DNA from: Bartonella fuyuanensis
GTDB taxonomy: Bacteria > Pseudomonadota > Alphaproteobacteria > Rhizobiales > Rhizobiaceae
Direction of reading: 5' to 3'
Length of the DNA: 43,144 nucleotides
Assembly: GCF_014197255.1 (NCBI RefSeq)
Contig: NZ_JACIFE010000014.1
Span: forward strand, 1 to 43,144
Shown here in pieces: positions 19,120 to 30,643 of this stretch; the first letter of the stretch is position 1, and every line of letters starts with the position of its first letter. Both the position numbers and the translations under genes were made by a program. The notes under the pieces were generated by a model. The model did not search any database and was not told the DNA's origin. It was given only the letters and a program-made list of their open reading frames with translations.

Positions 19120-20723
19120 ATGCATTTGAAGAAAAAGATATGGAGAAGGAAGAAGTTTTTTGTTTCTGCTCTTGTGGCATTGGAACTGGTTGTACAACAA
19201 GTTTTAGCAAAAACTTTAGCGAATAGCCTTGTGAGGTGGTGGCTCTCGATTCAACAAGCACATTTGATTCAGCACAAATCAAGGCTGTTATGGTAAGGAA
19301 GTTTTTGTCAATGTTTGTGATAATTTAGTTGAAGCAGCTAAAGATAATGCAGCTAAACTTATTGCCTCTTTAGCAAAAAGCTGGAATGTTTTAAGTGATA
19401 CCCAGAGAACGGTGAATGCTTTTTATTGGCGTGATGGTTTAAAGTTCAATGATGGTTGTCCAGTTAACGCTCTCACTTCATGATTTTGAGATGAGTTGTT
19501 AAATTGAAGGTGATCATTGCGGTTACATTTAATGAATATGGTTTCACAGAAAAAATGTTGATGAAGCTTTTCAGCTATTGGATGAGAAAATGGTAGTAAT
19601 GAAATGTGATAAATCTTATCCAGAATAACTTATCCTTAGCCATTTTGCCAATCGACGTACTTTTGCTTTGCTGGATTGTGAGACAATTATAAAACACGAA
19701 CAAGATGGTGATCTGGGAAAACAGTATTTAGCACGTTATTCTGTCTATATTGGTCCAGTTAAGCGATTGGCATCCTGGAAGCTCTTTGTATTGCATGCAA
19801 ATCCCAAAATTATTAGGTCCGGTTGCCGCAATGGAAGAAGATTTTAATTCTCCATGTTTTGGAGTTTGGAACACAACATTTACTATTGCAAAAATACAAC
19901 ATTGATATGGCACATAATTTGATGCCAGAGGATTTGGCAGATCTCCAAGAGACAACAGATATTAAAGTTGCAAGGGTGTTGGAGATATCCTGATTGCAGG
20001 GGGATTTAATGTGACAAATCCAATTTTGCTAATGAAAAGTGTATTTGGTGATGTGTTATCTTAGTTGACTATGAAAAACTTAGTAAGACGCTTTTCAAAG
20101 ATGCTTGTGTTTCACGTGCAAGTTTTATTCCTCTTGGTAGTTTTTAAGCTTTGAATGAAAAAGAAGGACAACTCTTTAAGCTTGATTTTCAAAAAGCAAA
20201 ACAGCGTTTAACGGAAGTTGGTTACCTAGAAGATTTTGAGACCTGTTTTTTGGGGTGCTTTTCCTTATCCTTTTGCTTTGCCTGTTGCTTAGTTTCTCCA
20301 AGATAAGGTAGATGTACGTTTTAAAATTGAATGTTTTGTAAGCATGAAGTTGTTTTCAAAACTATCTGGACATGCTTTTGATACAATTTAGGGGGATGGA
20401 TAATGATTTTGCAAATTCCTATACAATGGCTTTATGCTTTATTTACAATCCTGATAATTGGTTTGAGGCTAAAAGGACAATCTATGCTAGTTGATGCCAT
20501 GGGGATTGGGATGAAACTATGAATCAAAAAGTTCAGGAGGTGTTGTTTCAAAAAGATTCACAAAACGGGCGCAAATGTATGCTGATTCGCAATATGAACT
20601 TATGCAGAAAGGTCTCTATGCCCTTATTCCTCAGACGTATCACACTCTAGCGATGACAACTTGATGTAAAAATGGATTTGGAATACTACGTCACGTGTTT
20701 TTTATAGTGCAATTGAAAAATAA
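19120..20723 (+). pseudogene. Dead peptide ABC substrate-binding gene, copy 1
   Basis: An ATG at 19120 opens a lipophilic signal peptide (KKFFVSALVALELVV). Recognisable pieces then follow in shifting frames and in the order of DppA-type proteins: RDGLKFNDG, a DEAFQ-LDEKM-VVMKCDKSYP region, LFKLDFQKAKQRLTEVGY, and the C-terminal end FYSAIEK with a stop at 20721-20723. The total length matches the intact copy at 26047 (about 1600 bases), so most of the gene is present but broken by many small indels and stops. It belongs to the SBP_bac_5 family. It is the most decayed of the full-length copies and lies upstream of xseA. Confidence 0.85.
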
Positions 20724-20966
20724 TTTTTACTTGTAAAATACAAAAAGAGCGCAATCATGATAACCGCGATGCTTGCATAGGATTTAAAAAATTTGCAATA
20801 CGTCAAAGTTCATGGATAACAAGTGGATAGTATGGACAATGCAGGGATATGGTGTAGAGAGAATGTACTTTACAAGATATTCTGTTTTTAAGAGATCTTT
20901 TATCTCATTAAAGATATGTTTACGTAGATGTTAAAACTAGATATTTCAACTTGCGTGGATTGAAAA

Positions 20967-22418
20967 ATGGTAAATTTATTTGGTGAAAAAATAAGTGTAA
21001 CGAATGTCGCGGAATTTACTGTTTCCGAAATAGCAGGGGCTTTAAAGCGGGTTGTTGAGGAAAAATTTGGTTATGTACGGGTGCGTGGGGAGATATCAGG
21101 TTACCGTGGTGCTCATGCTTCGGGACATGCTTATTTTTCTTTAAAAGATGATAAAGCGCGGTTGGAAGCTGTCATTTGGTGTGGAGTGATGGAAAAGCTT
21201 AAATTTCCTCCTGAGGAAGGGATGGAAGTGGTAGCTGTTGGTAAACTGACGACTTATCTAGGGGCATCAAAATATCAAATTGTCATTGAGGCTCTTGAAC
21301 CAACAGGGGTTGGTGCTTTGATGACACTTCTTGAAAACCGTAAGAAAAAGTTTGTAGAAGAAGGTTTATTTGATGAAGAAAGGAAAAAACCTTTGCCTTA
21401 TATGCCCCAGATTATAGGCGTTGTAACATCACCAACGGGTGCTGTTATTCGTGATATTATTCATCGGATATCTGATCGTTTTCCATTGCATGTTTTGGTT
21501 TGGCCTGTTCGTGTTCAGGGGGAAACAAGTGGGAGAGAAGTAGCTGCTGCTATTGAAGGTTTTAATGCTCTTGCTCCAGGAGGCTTTATTCCAAAACCTG
21601 ATCTTATTATTGTTGCACGGGGAGGGGGAAGTTTAGAAGATTTGTGGGGGTTTAATGATGAAGCTGTTGTTCGTGCTGTTTATGCCTCTGCTCTTCCCGT
21701 TATTTCTGCTGTTGGGCATGAAACGGACTGGACTTTGATTGATTATGTCGCTGATTGGCGAGCTCCAACTCCGACAGGAGCTGCAGAAAAAGCTGTTCCC
21801 GTCAAGCTTGATCTTGAAGTGTGTGTTGCGTCGCTAGGAGCACGTTTGCGCAAGAGATTGGCGCGGTCTTTTGATTTTCATCAACAAAAGTTGTGTGCAG
21901 TCAGACGTGGTCTTCCTACTGTTGATCAACTTTTCGCTCTACCCCGCCGTGCTTTTGATGAAATTTCAAGTCGATTGCAGCGTGCTCTTTGTGTGAGTTA
22001 TGATAAAAAACGTTTTTCTTTTCACACTATTCGTCTACGTCTTTCGCTACGTTTGTTAAATAGTGAAAAAGCACGACGTAGTACAAAGGAATATACAGCG
22101 CGTCTTCATCGTGCTTTTATCTGTAGTATGGAAAAACAACGTGCCCAAATGGAGGTTGCATATAGGCTTTTAAAAAGTACTTCTTATCAAAATATTTTAG
22201 AGCGTGGTTTTGTTTTGGCTTTAGGGCAAAATAATAAGCCTATTAAACGCTTGGCCCAGTTTCCTAGAACAGAGAAAATAAATTTGCGTTTTTTTGATGG
22301 TGATATCAGTGTTGCAGCACAAGAATCTGTTTCTGCTAAAAGTTCAAGACACAAACAGATAAAGTTGTCTGGCAATCAAACAAAGTCGGCTGGCGATGAC
22401 CAGGGAACTCTCTTTTAA
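20967..22418 (+). CDS. xseA: Exodeoxyribonuclease VII large subunit
   Basis: The 483-residue protein is the large catalytic subunit of exonuclease VII, which degrades single-stranded DNA from both ends. An N-terminal OB-fold nucleic-acid-binding domain covers about residues 8-110. The catalytic core follows, with [12 protein letters not shown] near 149-160, the signature [16 protein letters not shown] near 217-232 and [16 protein letters not shown] near 245-260. A long coiled region connects to the C-terminal domain. The stop overlaps the first codons of tag if that gene starts at 22396, suggesting coupled expression of two DNA repair functions. The small subunit xseB is not in this window. 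Confidence 0.96.
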   Translation: MVNLFGEKISVTNVAEFTVSEIAGALKRVVEEKFGYVRVRGEISGYRGAHASGHAYFSLKDDKARLEAVIWCGVMEKLKFPPEEGMEVVAVGKLTTYLGASKYQIVIEALEPTGVGALMTLLENRKKKFVEEGLFDEERKKPLPYMPQIIGVVTSPTGAVIRDIIHRISDRFPLHVLVWPVRVQGETSGREVAAAIEGFNALAPGGFIPKPDLIIVARGGGSLEDLWGFNDEAVVRAVYASALPVISAVGHETDWTLIDYVADWRAPTPTGAAEKAVPVKLDLEVCVASLGARLRKRLARSFDFHQQKLCAVRRGLPTVDQLFALPRRAFDEISSRLQRALCVSYDKKRFSFHTIRLRLSLRLLNSEKARRSTKEYTARLHRAFICSMEKQRAQMEVAYRLLKSTSYQNILERGFVLALGQNNKPIKRLAQFPRTEKINLRFFDGDISVAAQESVSAKSSRHKQIKLSGNQTKSAGDDQGTLF

Positions 22419-23022
22419 TACGATTAACCTCATGCTTGCAGAAGGTCTTCTTAAGGGAGTGGATGGAAAGGTTCGTTGCGCATGGGCTGGAACTGATCCA
22501 CTTTATTGTGCTTATCATGATAACGAATGGGGAAAACCTGTTTTTGAAGATATCTGTTTGTTTGAAAAAGTTTGTCTTGAAGGTTTTCAAGCAGGGCTTT
22601 CTTGGTTTACAATTTTAAAAAAACGGTCTGCTTTTCGCATTGCATTTGATTACTTTGACTTTGAAAAGATTGCTCATTATGATGAGCTAAAAGTGCAAGC
22701 GTTGATGCAGAATAAAGACATTGTTCGCCATCAAGGAAAAATTCGATCAGTGCTTAATAATTCACTTAGGGCGCAGGAAATTGTAACAGAGTGGGGGAGC
22801 TTGGCCCATTATTTTTGGTTTTTTCAGCCACCACAATCAGAGCGTTATGAAAAGATAGATTTTCAAACTCTATCGGTCCATCCTATAACTCCTGCATCTC
22901 TTCGTCTTTCTCAAGATTTGAAGAAACGCGGCTGGACATTTATTGGTCCTACGATTTGTTATGCTTTTATGCAGTCTGTAGGGATCGTTAATGATCATCT
23001 TGAAGGGTGTTTTTGTCGATAA
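22396..23022 (+). CDS. tag: DNA-3-methyladenine glycosylase I
   Basis: This base-excision repair enzyme removes 3-methyladenine from DNA. The family core begins at [10 protein letters not shown], followed by [21 protein letters not shown] provides the helix-hairpin-helix region. [11 protein letters not shown] at the C-terminus supplies the His and Cys that, with the N-terminal Cys and His, form the zinc snap of Tag enzymes; all four ligands seem to be present. The 208-residue reading starts at 22396 and overlaps xseA by 23 bases. An ATG at 22432, 13 bases after the xseA stop, is an equally possible start (196 residues). Neither has a strong ribosome binding site. Confidence 0.93.
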   Translation: MTRELSFNTINLMLAEGLLKGVDGKVRCAWAGTDPLYCAYHDNEWGKPVFEDICLFEKVCLEGFQAGLSWFTILKKRSAFRIAFDYFDFEKIAHYDELKVQALMQNKDIVRHQGKIRSVLNNSLRAQEIVTEWGSLAHYFWFFQPPQSERYEKIDFQTLSVHPITPASLRLSQDLKKRGWTFIGPTICYAFMQSVGIVNDHLEGCFCR

Positions 23023-24045
23023 ATTGGCAAAGTTTTTTATGAGGTTAATCTTAATAGGATAATTAGTATATGTCCAGATACAGATTAGATAACTCCACTG
23101 TATCGGATAGTTTAAGACTATAATTTGATATGATTAAAATATTTTGCGTTTCTTTTTTAAATAGGGATTATAGGGTCGCTTTTAGATGGAAGAGTGTTCA
23201 ATATATAAGATAGATTATGCAATTACATACTTTAGAAAATTCCCGATGAAAAACGATGTCCTGTTAAGAAAATTGTTCGCACTTTTGCTCGTTTAAAAGA
23301 TAGAATTGTGTAACATGGTTTAGGAGTAATGTTGCGCTTTAATTTTGAAAGTTTTTGATAGAACATGTTTTAATATGTAGGTGAAGAAGGTGATGTTGGT
23401 TTATTTGTATGATTGTTGATTGCTCAATATGTTCTTAGACAATATAGAACAAAATACAGCTATGAAAAATTGAAATTAAATAACCCAGACGGCTTGTGTT
23501 AGATTTTATTATCTGATAGCTTCTTTTTGAAACTTAATTTTCAAAAGATTAAGCAATTTTTGCGGGGCAGAGGTTTAGAAAAAATATTTCCTATGTTTTT
23601 TGCTGTTTTAGTTCTGTTTTGATCATGAAGTAAAGATGTGACACATCTTAAAATTGGGTCTTTTAAGGGGATGAGGATTTTTGAAATTTGCATATTTTAT
23701 TTTAAATACCGCTTAAGAAATAGAAGAGTGAGTTCATAAATCGTGTTCAATGATTTTTTAAAAATTTTATCATTTAGGGGGGCTACAAGGTTTATCATTT
23801 TGATGATTAATTAAGGGCTGATATGGCTTATTATCATGTGTAAAGAGATATTATGAAAAGAATGTGAGATTGATTAGAAAAATATAGATTGCATGTTCTC
23901 TATGGTTTAATTGACCCTTAAACTAAAGGATTTGTAAAGTGGGTGACTCTGGGTAAGCGATAAACGCATTTGTTCAATTTGTACAATTGTAAATTTGCCA
24001 TGTTATTCCAGCATTATTAATTGATAAAAATAAAAGGAAAAGTCT
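23023..24045. other. Spacer with a possible fragment of a dppA-type gene
   Basis: This kilobase lies between tag and pseudogene copy 2. It is mostly stops. Near 23520-23600 one frame reads FFLKLNFQKIKQFLRGRGLE, which resembles LFKLDFQKAKQRLTEVGYLE of substrate-binding copy 1 and the equivalent part of the intact gene. It may be a strongly decayed additional copy. Neighbouring parts of the family cannot be traced with confidence. Confidence 0.35.
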
Positions 24046-25665
24046 ATGACCTTGAAAAGGAAGATATTAAAAAGGAGCAGCTTTCTTGTTTCTGCGCTTA
24101 TGATGCTTGGGTGGTTATATAGCCCATATCAACAAAAACACCAGCTAATACACTTGTAATGGCTTGGAATATATATTAATACAATTAATATATTTCAATG
24201 ATGTTTATATTAAGTGAAATTGTTCGCAATACTTAATATTTGTGATAACTTGATTAAGTATTGCTACAGATGGTCCTGTTAAAATGGTTCCCGCTTTAGT
24301 AACACATTGGGATGTTTCAGATGATGGTCACAGTACTGTGGTTGCCTTTCATTTTCGTGATAGCTTGAAGTTTCATAATGGTAGACCAGTTAATGCCAAT
24401 GATTTTGTTGGGGATATGATGCGGATCGTCAAATTACAGATGGCCAAGGCGGAAATTTTTAATGAATATAGAATTTTAGAGCAAAATGTTGATGATGCTT
24501 TCTACCCCTGATGAGAAAACAGTGGTAATAAAATTTGATAAGCCTTATCCAGCGGAAGAGCTCATTCTTAACCATCTTGTTGTGATTTCTGAAACGGTTT
24601 TGCTTGATCGTGGGATAATTATGAAGCACAAAAAAGGTGAAGATCTGGAAAATCAGTATTTGAGAACACATGCTGTTTGTGTTGGTTCTTATCAGTTAAA
24701 AAGGCACCCTCGAGAAGCAATTTTGTTGCGCGCTAGTTCCAACTATTGGGGACAAGCCTCTAAACTGAAGCAGATTTTAATTCATCATGTTGTGGATCCA
24801 GGAGCACAACGCTTGTTGTTGCAAAAGCATGATGTTGATGTTGCTCGTAATTTTTCCTCAGAAAAAATAGGTTTTGTCATATTGAATCCCCAGTGCATCA
24901 TGGATGGCTCTAACACTGCTTCAGTTTTAACATCTGTTGTTTTTTGCAGGTCTGCAAAATCTCTAGGTGTAAAAGTGCGCTTGGCAATGCGCTATCTTAT
25001 AGATTATGAAGATCTTGGCAAAAAGATTTTCAAAGAAATTAATATTTCGCAGGCGAGTTTTATGCCTTTTGGCAATTTAGGGGTTTTGGATGAAAAGGAA
25101 GGGCAACCCTTTAAACTTGATATTCGAAAAGCCAAGAATCTTTTAGCAGAAGCTGGTTATCCAAACGGATTTGAGAAAAAAATTCTCGTATCAAATGCTC
25201 CTTATACTTTGTTCCCTGCTCAATCACTCCAAGATAGTACTGCACAAGCGGAGATACATCTTAGAATTGAACATGTGGCAGGTATACAATTTCTTTCAAA
25301 AATCAATGCTCGGATTTTTGATACGGATTTTGTTGGCTGGAGTAATAATTCTGTGGATCCTCATACAATGGCTTCACATTTCGTTTATAATCCAAATAAT
25401 CGATTTGAGGTTAGAAATACAACCTACTCTAGTTAGAAGCATAGGTATTCTGATGTTAAGATGAATCAAAAAGTTGGAGATGCATTGTTTCAAAAAGATT
25501 CACAAAAATGGGCGCAAATGTATACTGATTTACAACGAGAACTTATGCAAAAAAACTTATGCGTTTATCTATCAACAATATAACGTTCTAGCAATGACAT
25601 CCGATGTTAAAAGGTGGGATTGGAATAGTACATCACGTATTTTTTATAATGGAATTGAAAAATAA
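24046..25665 (+). pseudogene. Dead peptide ABC substrate-binding gene, copy 2
   Basis: The gene starts at an ATG (24046) after an AAAAGGAAAA ribosome binding site, with a signal-peptide-like start (SSFLVSALMMLGWLY). It is broken by frame changes near 24160-24290, 24490 and 25430-25475. The remaining frames, 24284-24511, 24486-25436 and 25474-25665, contain successive parts of the SBP_bac_5 fold: HFRDSLKFHNGRPVNANDF, VVIKFDKPYPAEEL, LDEKEGQPFKLDIRKAKNLL, and the terminal ITSRIFYNGIEK-like end. Its order and length match the intact gene at 26047. It is better preserved than copy 1, so it died later. Confidence 0.9.
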
Positions 25666-26046
25666 GAGTGTTTTTTAGTTTTGATAAATACGAAAAGAGC
25701 TCGCTCATATATTATATGAAGAAAATATTTTCCCACATAAAAGCTCTTCAGTTTTTAAAAGATGAAATTGTGAGGAATGTTTGTAGAGTATATGATTAAG
25801 GTTGTTTATAGGAAGAAATGAATATGGAAAGTTATATTAGGGAGGATCTTTATTTATGGTTATAGATTCTCTGTGTTCCGAATATAAGATTGATCTATAG
25901 AGGGATTATTTTATAAATGTTTAGTTTGATTAGTTGAATTTGATGTTTGATACCATGCTGTTAAAGAGATGAAAGAGTAAAATCACAATCCTTTGTGTGC
26001 AAAGGTGCAAGAACACAAGAGGAAGAGATAAAGTGGGGAAAAAAGA
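25666..26046. other. Spacer before dppA; probable operon promoter region
   Basis: This 381-base AT-rich spacer contains no gene. Its first 40 bases (…AAATACGAAAAGAGCTCGCTC) resemble the sequence just after pseudogene copy 1 (about 20735-20760), so the 3' flank was duplicated together with the gene. The promoter of the dppABCDF genes should lie here. GTGGGG directly precedes the dppA start. Confidence 0.5.
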
Positions 26047-27648
26047 ATGTTAAAAAGAATTTGTATTTTATTAAGCATTATAGGTTTTTTAAATGGAGCT
26101 GTGACATCAGCATTTAGTGCTTCATCTAAGGATATATTGGTGATGGCATGGAATATTGATTCAATTAGTAGTTTTGATCCAGCGCAAACTGTTGAGGTTG
26201 TAACGAGTGAGTTATTGATGAATATTTGTAGCGCATTAGTGCAATATGATGAACATGATCCTACAAAAATTCGCCCTGCTATGGCACAATCTTGGGATGT
26301 TTTAGATAATGGCAAAAGAATAGTTTTTCATCTTCGTGATGATTTAAAGTTTAATGATGGAAGAATAGCAACGGCGCAAGATTTGGTATGGTCGATGCAA
26401 CGGATTATTAAATTGGGATTGAGCTATGCTCAATTTTTAAAGGACTATGGGTTTACCAAAAACAATGTTGAAACAAATATTCAGGCTCTTGATGATAAGA
26501 CTTTACAATTAAAATTAGATAAACCCTATCCTATTCAGATCATATTGACTGGTATTGGGCAATCTTATACTTCTGCGTTGCTTGATCGGAAGACAATTGA
26601 AGCACAGAGTATTAATGGTGATATGGGGAATAAATATTTAGCAACACATTCAGCTTGTGTTGGACCTTATAAATTGGTGAACTGGTCTCCAGGGGATAAA
26701 GTTGTATTAGAAGCTACACAGCATTATTGGGGTGATGTGCCTAAAATTAAGCGGATTGTTATTCAGCACGTAGCGGATTCATCAAGTCAAAGACTTCTTT
26801 TGGAAAAAGGTGATGTGGATATAGCGCGTGATCTTTCTGCAGAGGATATTTTAGATCTTGAAAAAAAAGGAGATTCGGTCAAAATTAGCCGTGTTTTGCG
26901 CCCACAGATTATTTATCTATCGTTAAACAATAAAAATACAATTTTTGCGAACGAAAAGGTCCGATTGGCACTTCGTTATTTAGTTGATTATGAAGGTCTT
27001 GGAAAAACTGTTTTGAAGGGAATTGCTATACCTCGGGCTACTTATATGTCTTTGGGTGTTCCGGGTGCTTTAGATGAAAAAGAAGGTTTGCCTTTTAAAC
27101 TGGATTTGAAAAAAGCAAAACAGCTGATTACTGAGGCTGGTTATCCTAACGGTTTTAAAGCTAATCTTTTAGTTGGAAGCCTTAGTTATATGTCTTTTGT
27201 TGCCCAGTCTATTCAAGCCAATGCACGTAAAATCGGTGTTGAGCTTGCAATTGAAAAAATGGCACAAAATCAATTGTTGAATCGTGTACGGGGCGGAAAT
27301 TATGATACTGCTATTATGGGGTGGGGGAGTGCTGATCCTGATGGACATGCTGCTTCATTAAATCACGTGTTTAATCCTGATCCAACATTTACAAAAAAGC
27401 ATAATATGTATTTGGCTTGGCGTGCTGGATATTATGATGAAAATGTTAACAAAATGGTGATGGATGCTTTGTTTGAGCAAGATCCCAATAAGCGTATTGT
27501 GCAATATCGTACTTTACAGCATTATGTTTTAGAGCATGGTCCTATGGTTTATTTATTTCAGACATATTATACCGTTGGCATGAGAGATGATATCAAAAAA
27601 TGGGTTTGGAATAGTTACAGGCTTTATTACAATGAATTAGAAAAGTAA
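26047..27648 (+). CDS. dppA: Peptide ABC transporter substrate-binding protein (SBP_bac_5)
   Basis: The 533-residue periplasmic protein binds the peptide substrate of the ABC transporter encoded downstream. A signal peptide covers about residues 1-25 (cleavage near AFSA). The mature protein starts with the family pattern LVMAWNIDSISSFDPAQ. HLRDDLKFNDGRIATAQDLVWSMQR near residues 96-118 is the SBP_bac_5 signature, and GVPGALDEKEGLPFKLDLKKAKQLITEAGYPNGF lies in the second lobe. Length is normal. It is the only intact one of three full-length copies at this locus. The dppB start is about 110 bases downstream. The dpp name follows the operon layout; the true ligand (di- or oligopeptides, or heme as for some DppA) is unknown. 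Confidence 0.9.
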   Translation: MLKRICILLSIIGFLNGAVTSAFSASSKDILVMAWNIDSISSFDPAQTVEVVTSELLMNICSALVQYDEHDPTKIRPAMAQSWDVLDNGKRIVFHLRDDLKFNDGRIATAQDLVWSMQRIIKLGLSYAQFLKDYGFTKNNVETNIQALDDKTLQLKLDKPYPIQIILTGIGQSYTSALLDRKTIEAQSINGDMGNKYLATHSACVGPYKLVNWSPGDKVVLEATQHYWGDVPKIKRIVIQHVADSSSQRLLLEKGDVDIARDLSAEDILDLEKKGDSVKISRVLRPQIIYLSLNNKNTIFANEKVRLALRYLVDYEGLGKTVLKGIAIPRATYMSLGVPGALDEKEGLPFKLDLKKAKQLITEAGYPNGFKANLLVGSLSYMSFVAQSIQANARKIGVELAIEKMAQNQLLNRVRGGNYDTAIMGWGSADPDGHAASLNHVFNPDPTFTKKHNMYLAWRAGYYDENVNKMVMDALFEQDPNKRIVQYRTLQHYVLEHGPMVYLFQTYYTVGMRDDIKKWVWNSYRLYYNELEK

Positions 27649-27760
27649 ATAAAGCATGTGATAGAAAAGGATTGTAGAATATACTTAAATAAGCGGATTG
27701 TTTCATTATATGGAAAAAGGTATTCGCTTTATATTTTGTTGCTACAAAGGGAATTTTATA

Positions 27761-28834
27761 ATGATTTTGCCACTTTCAGAGATTGAAAGAGCTGTATCAG
27801 AAAAGCAGAAAAAAATATTTTTATGGGTTTTTGTGTTCCAGGGATTAAAATTCCTTATTTCAGTTGTTATCACATTGCTTGGATTGGTGACGATTACTTT
27901 TTTTCTTGGTCATCTTCTTCCTCTAGATCCGGTTTTGTCTATTCTTGGTGATAATATCAGTCAGGAGGCTTACGATGCAATGTATTATAAACTGGGACTT
28001 GATAAGCCGTTGATTGTTCAATATTGGAAGTATCTTCATAATGTATTATTGTTTGATTTTGGAGATGCTTTAACTTCTGGGCGTCCTGTTTTAGTCGATA
28101 TTATGCGCGTATTTCCTGCAACATTAGAACTTGCAACTGTTGCTATTGTGATTGGCACAAGTCTTGGAATTCCATTTGGTGTTTTTGCAGCAATGTATCG
28201 CGATTCATTTATTGATTATGTTGTTCGTGTTTTTACACTTTTGAGTTATTCCACTCCGATATTTTGGCTTGGTTTAATGGCATTGTTAATATTTTACGCC
28301 AAGCTTGGCTGGATTGGTGGTCCAGGGCGTATTGATTTTCTTTATGAAGATACTTTTGAACTCAAAACAGGATTTTTTCTTTGGGATACAGCAAGCCAAG
28401 GACAATGGGAGGCTTTTGGTAATGTTTTTAGTCACATTATTATGCCTGCTTTGATCTTAGCTTTCGGTGCTATGGCTTATATTAGCCGTATGACTCGTGG
28501 ATTTATGATTGAGCAGCTCAATCAGGAATATATCATTACTGCACGTGTAAAGGGATTATCGTGGGCGCGAACGGTTTGGGGACACGCTTTTAGAAATGCT
28601 GTTGTTCAGGTTATTACCGTTGTTACGCTTTCTTACGCTTTTTTATTAGAAGGTGCTGTTTTGACAGAGACCGTTTTTGCTTGGCCTGGTTTCGGACATT
28701 ACTTGACAAATGCTCTTTTAGCCGGAGATATGAATGCAGTTGTAGGATGTACTTTACTTGTAGGATTTATCTTTGTCGCCATCAATTTATTTTCTGATTT
28801 GCTTTATCGCATTTTTGATCCAAGGACGCGCTGA
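27761..28834 (+). CDS. dppB: Peptide ABC transporter permease, DppB-like
   Basis: This inner-membrane permease of the BPD_transp_1 class has about six transmembrane helices. I choose the ATG at 27761 (357 residues), because AAAGGGA lies 8 bases before it; the open frame extends up to 27698, but the extra 21 residues are unlike the family. The N-terminal helix (about residues 20-45) is followed by LPLDPVLSILGDNIS, the typical DppB extracytoplasmic segment. The EAA-type loop for contact with the ATPase reads TARVKGLSWARTVWGHAFRNA in the last third. It ends 2 bases before dppC. Confidence 0.93.
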   Translation: MILPLSEIERAVSEKQKKIFLWVFVFQGLKFLISVVITLLGLVTITFFLGHLLPLDPVLSILGDNISQEAYDAMYYKLGLDKPLIVQYWKYLHNVLLFDFGDALTSGRPVLVDIMRVFPATLELATVAIVIGTSLGIPFGVFAAMYRDSFIDYVVRVFTLLSYSTPIFWLGLMALLIFYAKLGWIGGPGRIDFLYEDTFELKTGFFLWDTASQGQWEAFGNVFSHIIMPALILAFGAMAYISRMTRGFMIEQLNQEYIITARVKGLSWARTVWGHAFRNAVVQVITVVTLSYAFLLEGAVLTETVFAWPGFGHYLTNALLAGDMNAVVGCTLLVGFIFVAINLFSDLLYRIFDPRTR

Positions 28835-28836
28835 AT

Positions 28837-29766
28837 ATGACAGTAAGCAATCATCACAAATCGCAATCATCATCTGCTTTGGGAAATTGGTTAAATGATC
28901 CTGTTCCACGGTCCATAATTCAAGCGAGCATACAAAGAATTCATTATACACTGGTTAAGTTTTTTCATAACTTTTCGGCTGTGTTCGGTCTGCTTATTAT
29001 TTGTATTATGGTCATATGTGCATTTTTTGCTCCTTGGATTGCTACGCATGATTTTCTTAGCAATGATCTGGGGAATCGGTTGCAGCCACCTTCTATGGCG
29101 CATTATTTGGGGACGGATGAATTAGGACGTGACATTTTTAGCCGCCTTGTTTTTGGTTCCCGTCTTACTCTTTATGTTGTTTTTCTTACAGCAATTATTG
29201 TCGGTCCAATAGGGCTTATCGTTGGAACTGTATCTGGTTATATGGGTGGATGGGTTGATATTGTGCTTATGCGCATTGTCGATATTTTTCTTGCTTTTCC
29301 AGGTTTGATTTTAGCTCTGGCATTTTCAGCTGCATTGGGGCCTGGGATCGAAAATGCTTCTATTGCAATTTCAATTGTAGCATGGCCGCCGATCGCTCGT
29401 TTAGCACGTGCTGAGACTTTGATGATACGTTCTTCTGATTATGTTTCTGTAGTTCGCTTGCAGGGGACTTCTGCTTGGCGGATTATTATGTTTCATATTG
29501 CACCCATGTGTATTCCTTCAGTAATTATACGATTAACTTTGAATATGTCTGGGATTATTTTAACGGCTGCTGGTCTTGGATTTTTGGGGTTGGGAGCTCA
29601 ACTTCCGAGTCCTGAATGGGGGGCGATGCTTTCTTCAGGGCGGGAATTTATGATGACAAATTGGTGGTTGGCTGCAATACCAGGCTGTGCAATATTATTT
29701 GTAAGCCTTGCTTTCAACCTTTTAGGTGATGGTCTTCGTGATGTATTGGATCCACGTAATGGGTAA
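28837..29766 (+). CDS. dppC: Peptide ABC transporter permease, DppC-like
   Basis: The 309-residue second permease forms the membrane channel with DppB. It has the DppC/OppC N-terminal domain with one helix (about residues 48-68) and then HYLGTDELGRDIFSRLVFGSR (about 89-109), the classic OppC_N signature. Five further helices carry the EAA loop VVRLQGTSAWRIIMFHIAP. The stop codon overlaps the dppD start by 8 bases, indicating coupled translation. No defects are visible. Confidence 0.94.
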   Translation: MTVSNHHKSQSSSALGNWLNDPVPRSIIQASIQRIHYTLVKFFHNFSAVFGLLIICIMVICAFFAPWIATHDFLSNDLGNRLQPPSMAHYLGTDELGRDIFSRLVFGSRLTLYVVFLTAIIVGPIGLIVGTVSGYMGGWVDIVLMRIVDIFLAFPGLILALAFSAALGPGIENASIAISIVAWPPIARLARAETLMIRSSDYVSVVRLQGTSAWRIIMFHIAPMCIPSVIIRLTLNMSGIILTAAGLGFLGLGAQLPSPEWGAMLSSGREFMMTNWWLAAIPGCAILFVSLAFNLLGDGLRDVLDPRNG

Positions 29767-30643
29767 TAAATTATTAGAAGTGGAAGATTTACGTATTTCT
29801 TTTCCTACAATATACGGAATTTCAGAAGTTGTGCGCGGCGTTAGCTTTTCTGTCGGAAAAGAAAAAATTGGAATTGTTGGTGAATCCGGATCTGGAAAAT
29901 CTATGACTGGGCGCGCAGTTTTAAGGTTGAGTCCAAAATCAGCAATTGTTAAAGCTAAGAAAATGTGCTTTGGAGATGTCAATTTACTGACTGCAAATGA
30001 ATTTCAGATGCGGAAAATCCGAGGTAGGCGTATTTCAATGATTTTACAGGATCCTAAATATTCACTTAATCCATTAATCCGGATTGGGGAGCAGATTATG
30101 GAGGCTTACCGTATTCATTACTGCGTTTCAAAAATTGAAGCGTGGGAGCGGACTATCTCTATGTTGGAATCTGTTCACATTCGTGATCCTGAACATGTGA
30201 TGTATTTATTTCCTCATGAAATATCAGGGGGAATGGGGCAGCGTGTGATGATTGCAATGATGCTCATTCCAACGCCTGATTTAATTATTGCCGATGAGCC
30301 AACATCTGCACTTGATATTACAGTAAAGAGAAAAGTTTTATCTGTATTAGATGAACTTGTGACAAAATCTGGAATGGGACTTATTTTTATTAGCCATGAT
30401 TTGAATATGGTTGCTGATTTTTGTGATCGTATTTTAGTGATGTATGCAGGACGCGTAGTAGAAGAGTTGCTTGCTTCTGATTTGTCTCGCGCTTGCCATC
30501 CTTATACGAAGGCTTTGCTTGCTAGTTTGCCACGGCTTGATAAGCCTGTTGATTTTTTGGTTGTTCCTGAGCGTGATCCTGATTGGTTGTATAATCCTAC
30601 GATTATTAATGGTATTGAGGAGTTTCCTCATGACAAGTTGTGA
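29759..30643 (+). CDS. dppD: Peptide ABC transporter ATPase, DppD-like
   Basis: The first of two ATPases energising the transporter. The ATG at 29759 overlaps the dppC stop and gives 294 residues starting [16 protein letters not shown]; upstream in-frame codons do not fit the family. Walker A is GESGSGKS (near residue 41), the signature is [12 protein letters not shown] and Walker B is [12 protein letters not shown], followed by a switch histidine in FISHDLNMV. The protein ends shortly after [14 protein letters not shown], so it lacks most of the C-terminal oligopeptide-type extension with its cysteine cluster that many DppD/OppD proteins carry. It overlaps dppF by 14 bases. Confidence 0.92.
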   Translation: MGNKLLEVEDLRISFPTIYGISEVVRGVSFSVGKEKIGIVGESGSGKSMTGRAVLRLSPKSAIVKAKKMCFGDVNLLTANEFQMRKIRGRRISMILQDPKYSLNPLIRIGEQIMEAYRIHYCVSKIEAWERTISMLESVHIRDPEHVMYLFPHEISGGMGQRVMIAMMLIPTPDLIIADEPTSALDITVKRKVLSVLDELVTKSGMGLIFISHDLNMVADFCDRILVMYAGRVVEELLASDLSRACHPYTKALLASLPRLDKPVDFLVVPERDPDWLYNPTIINGIEEFPHDKL

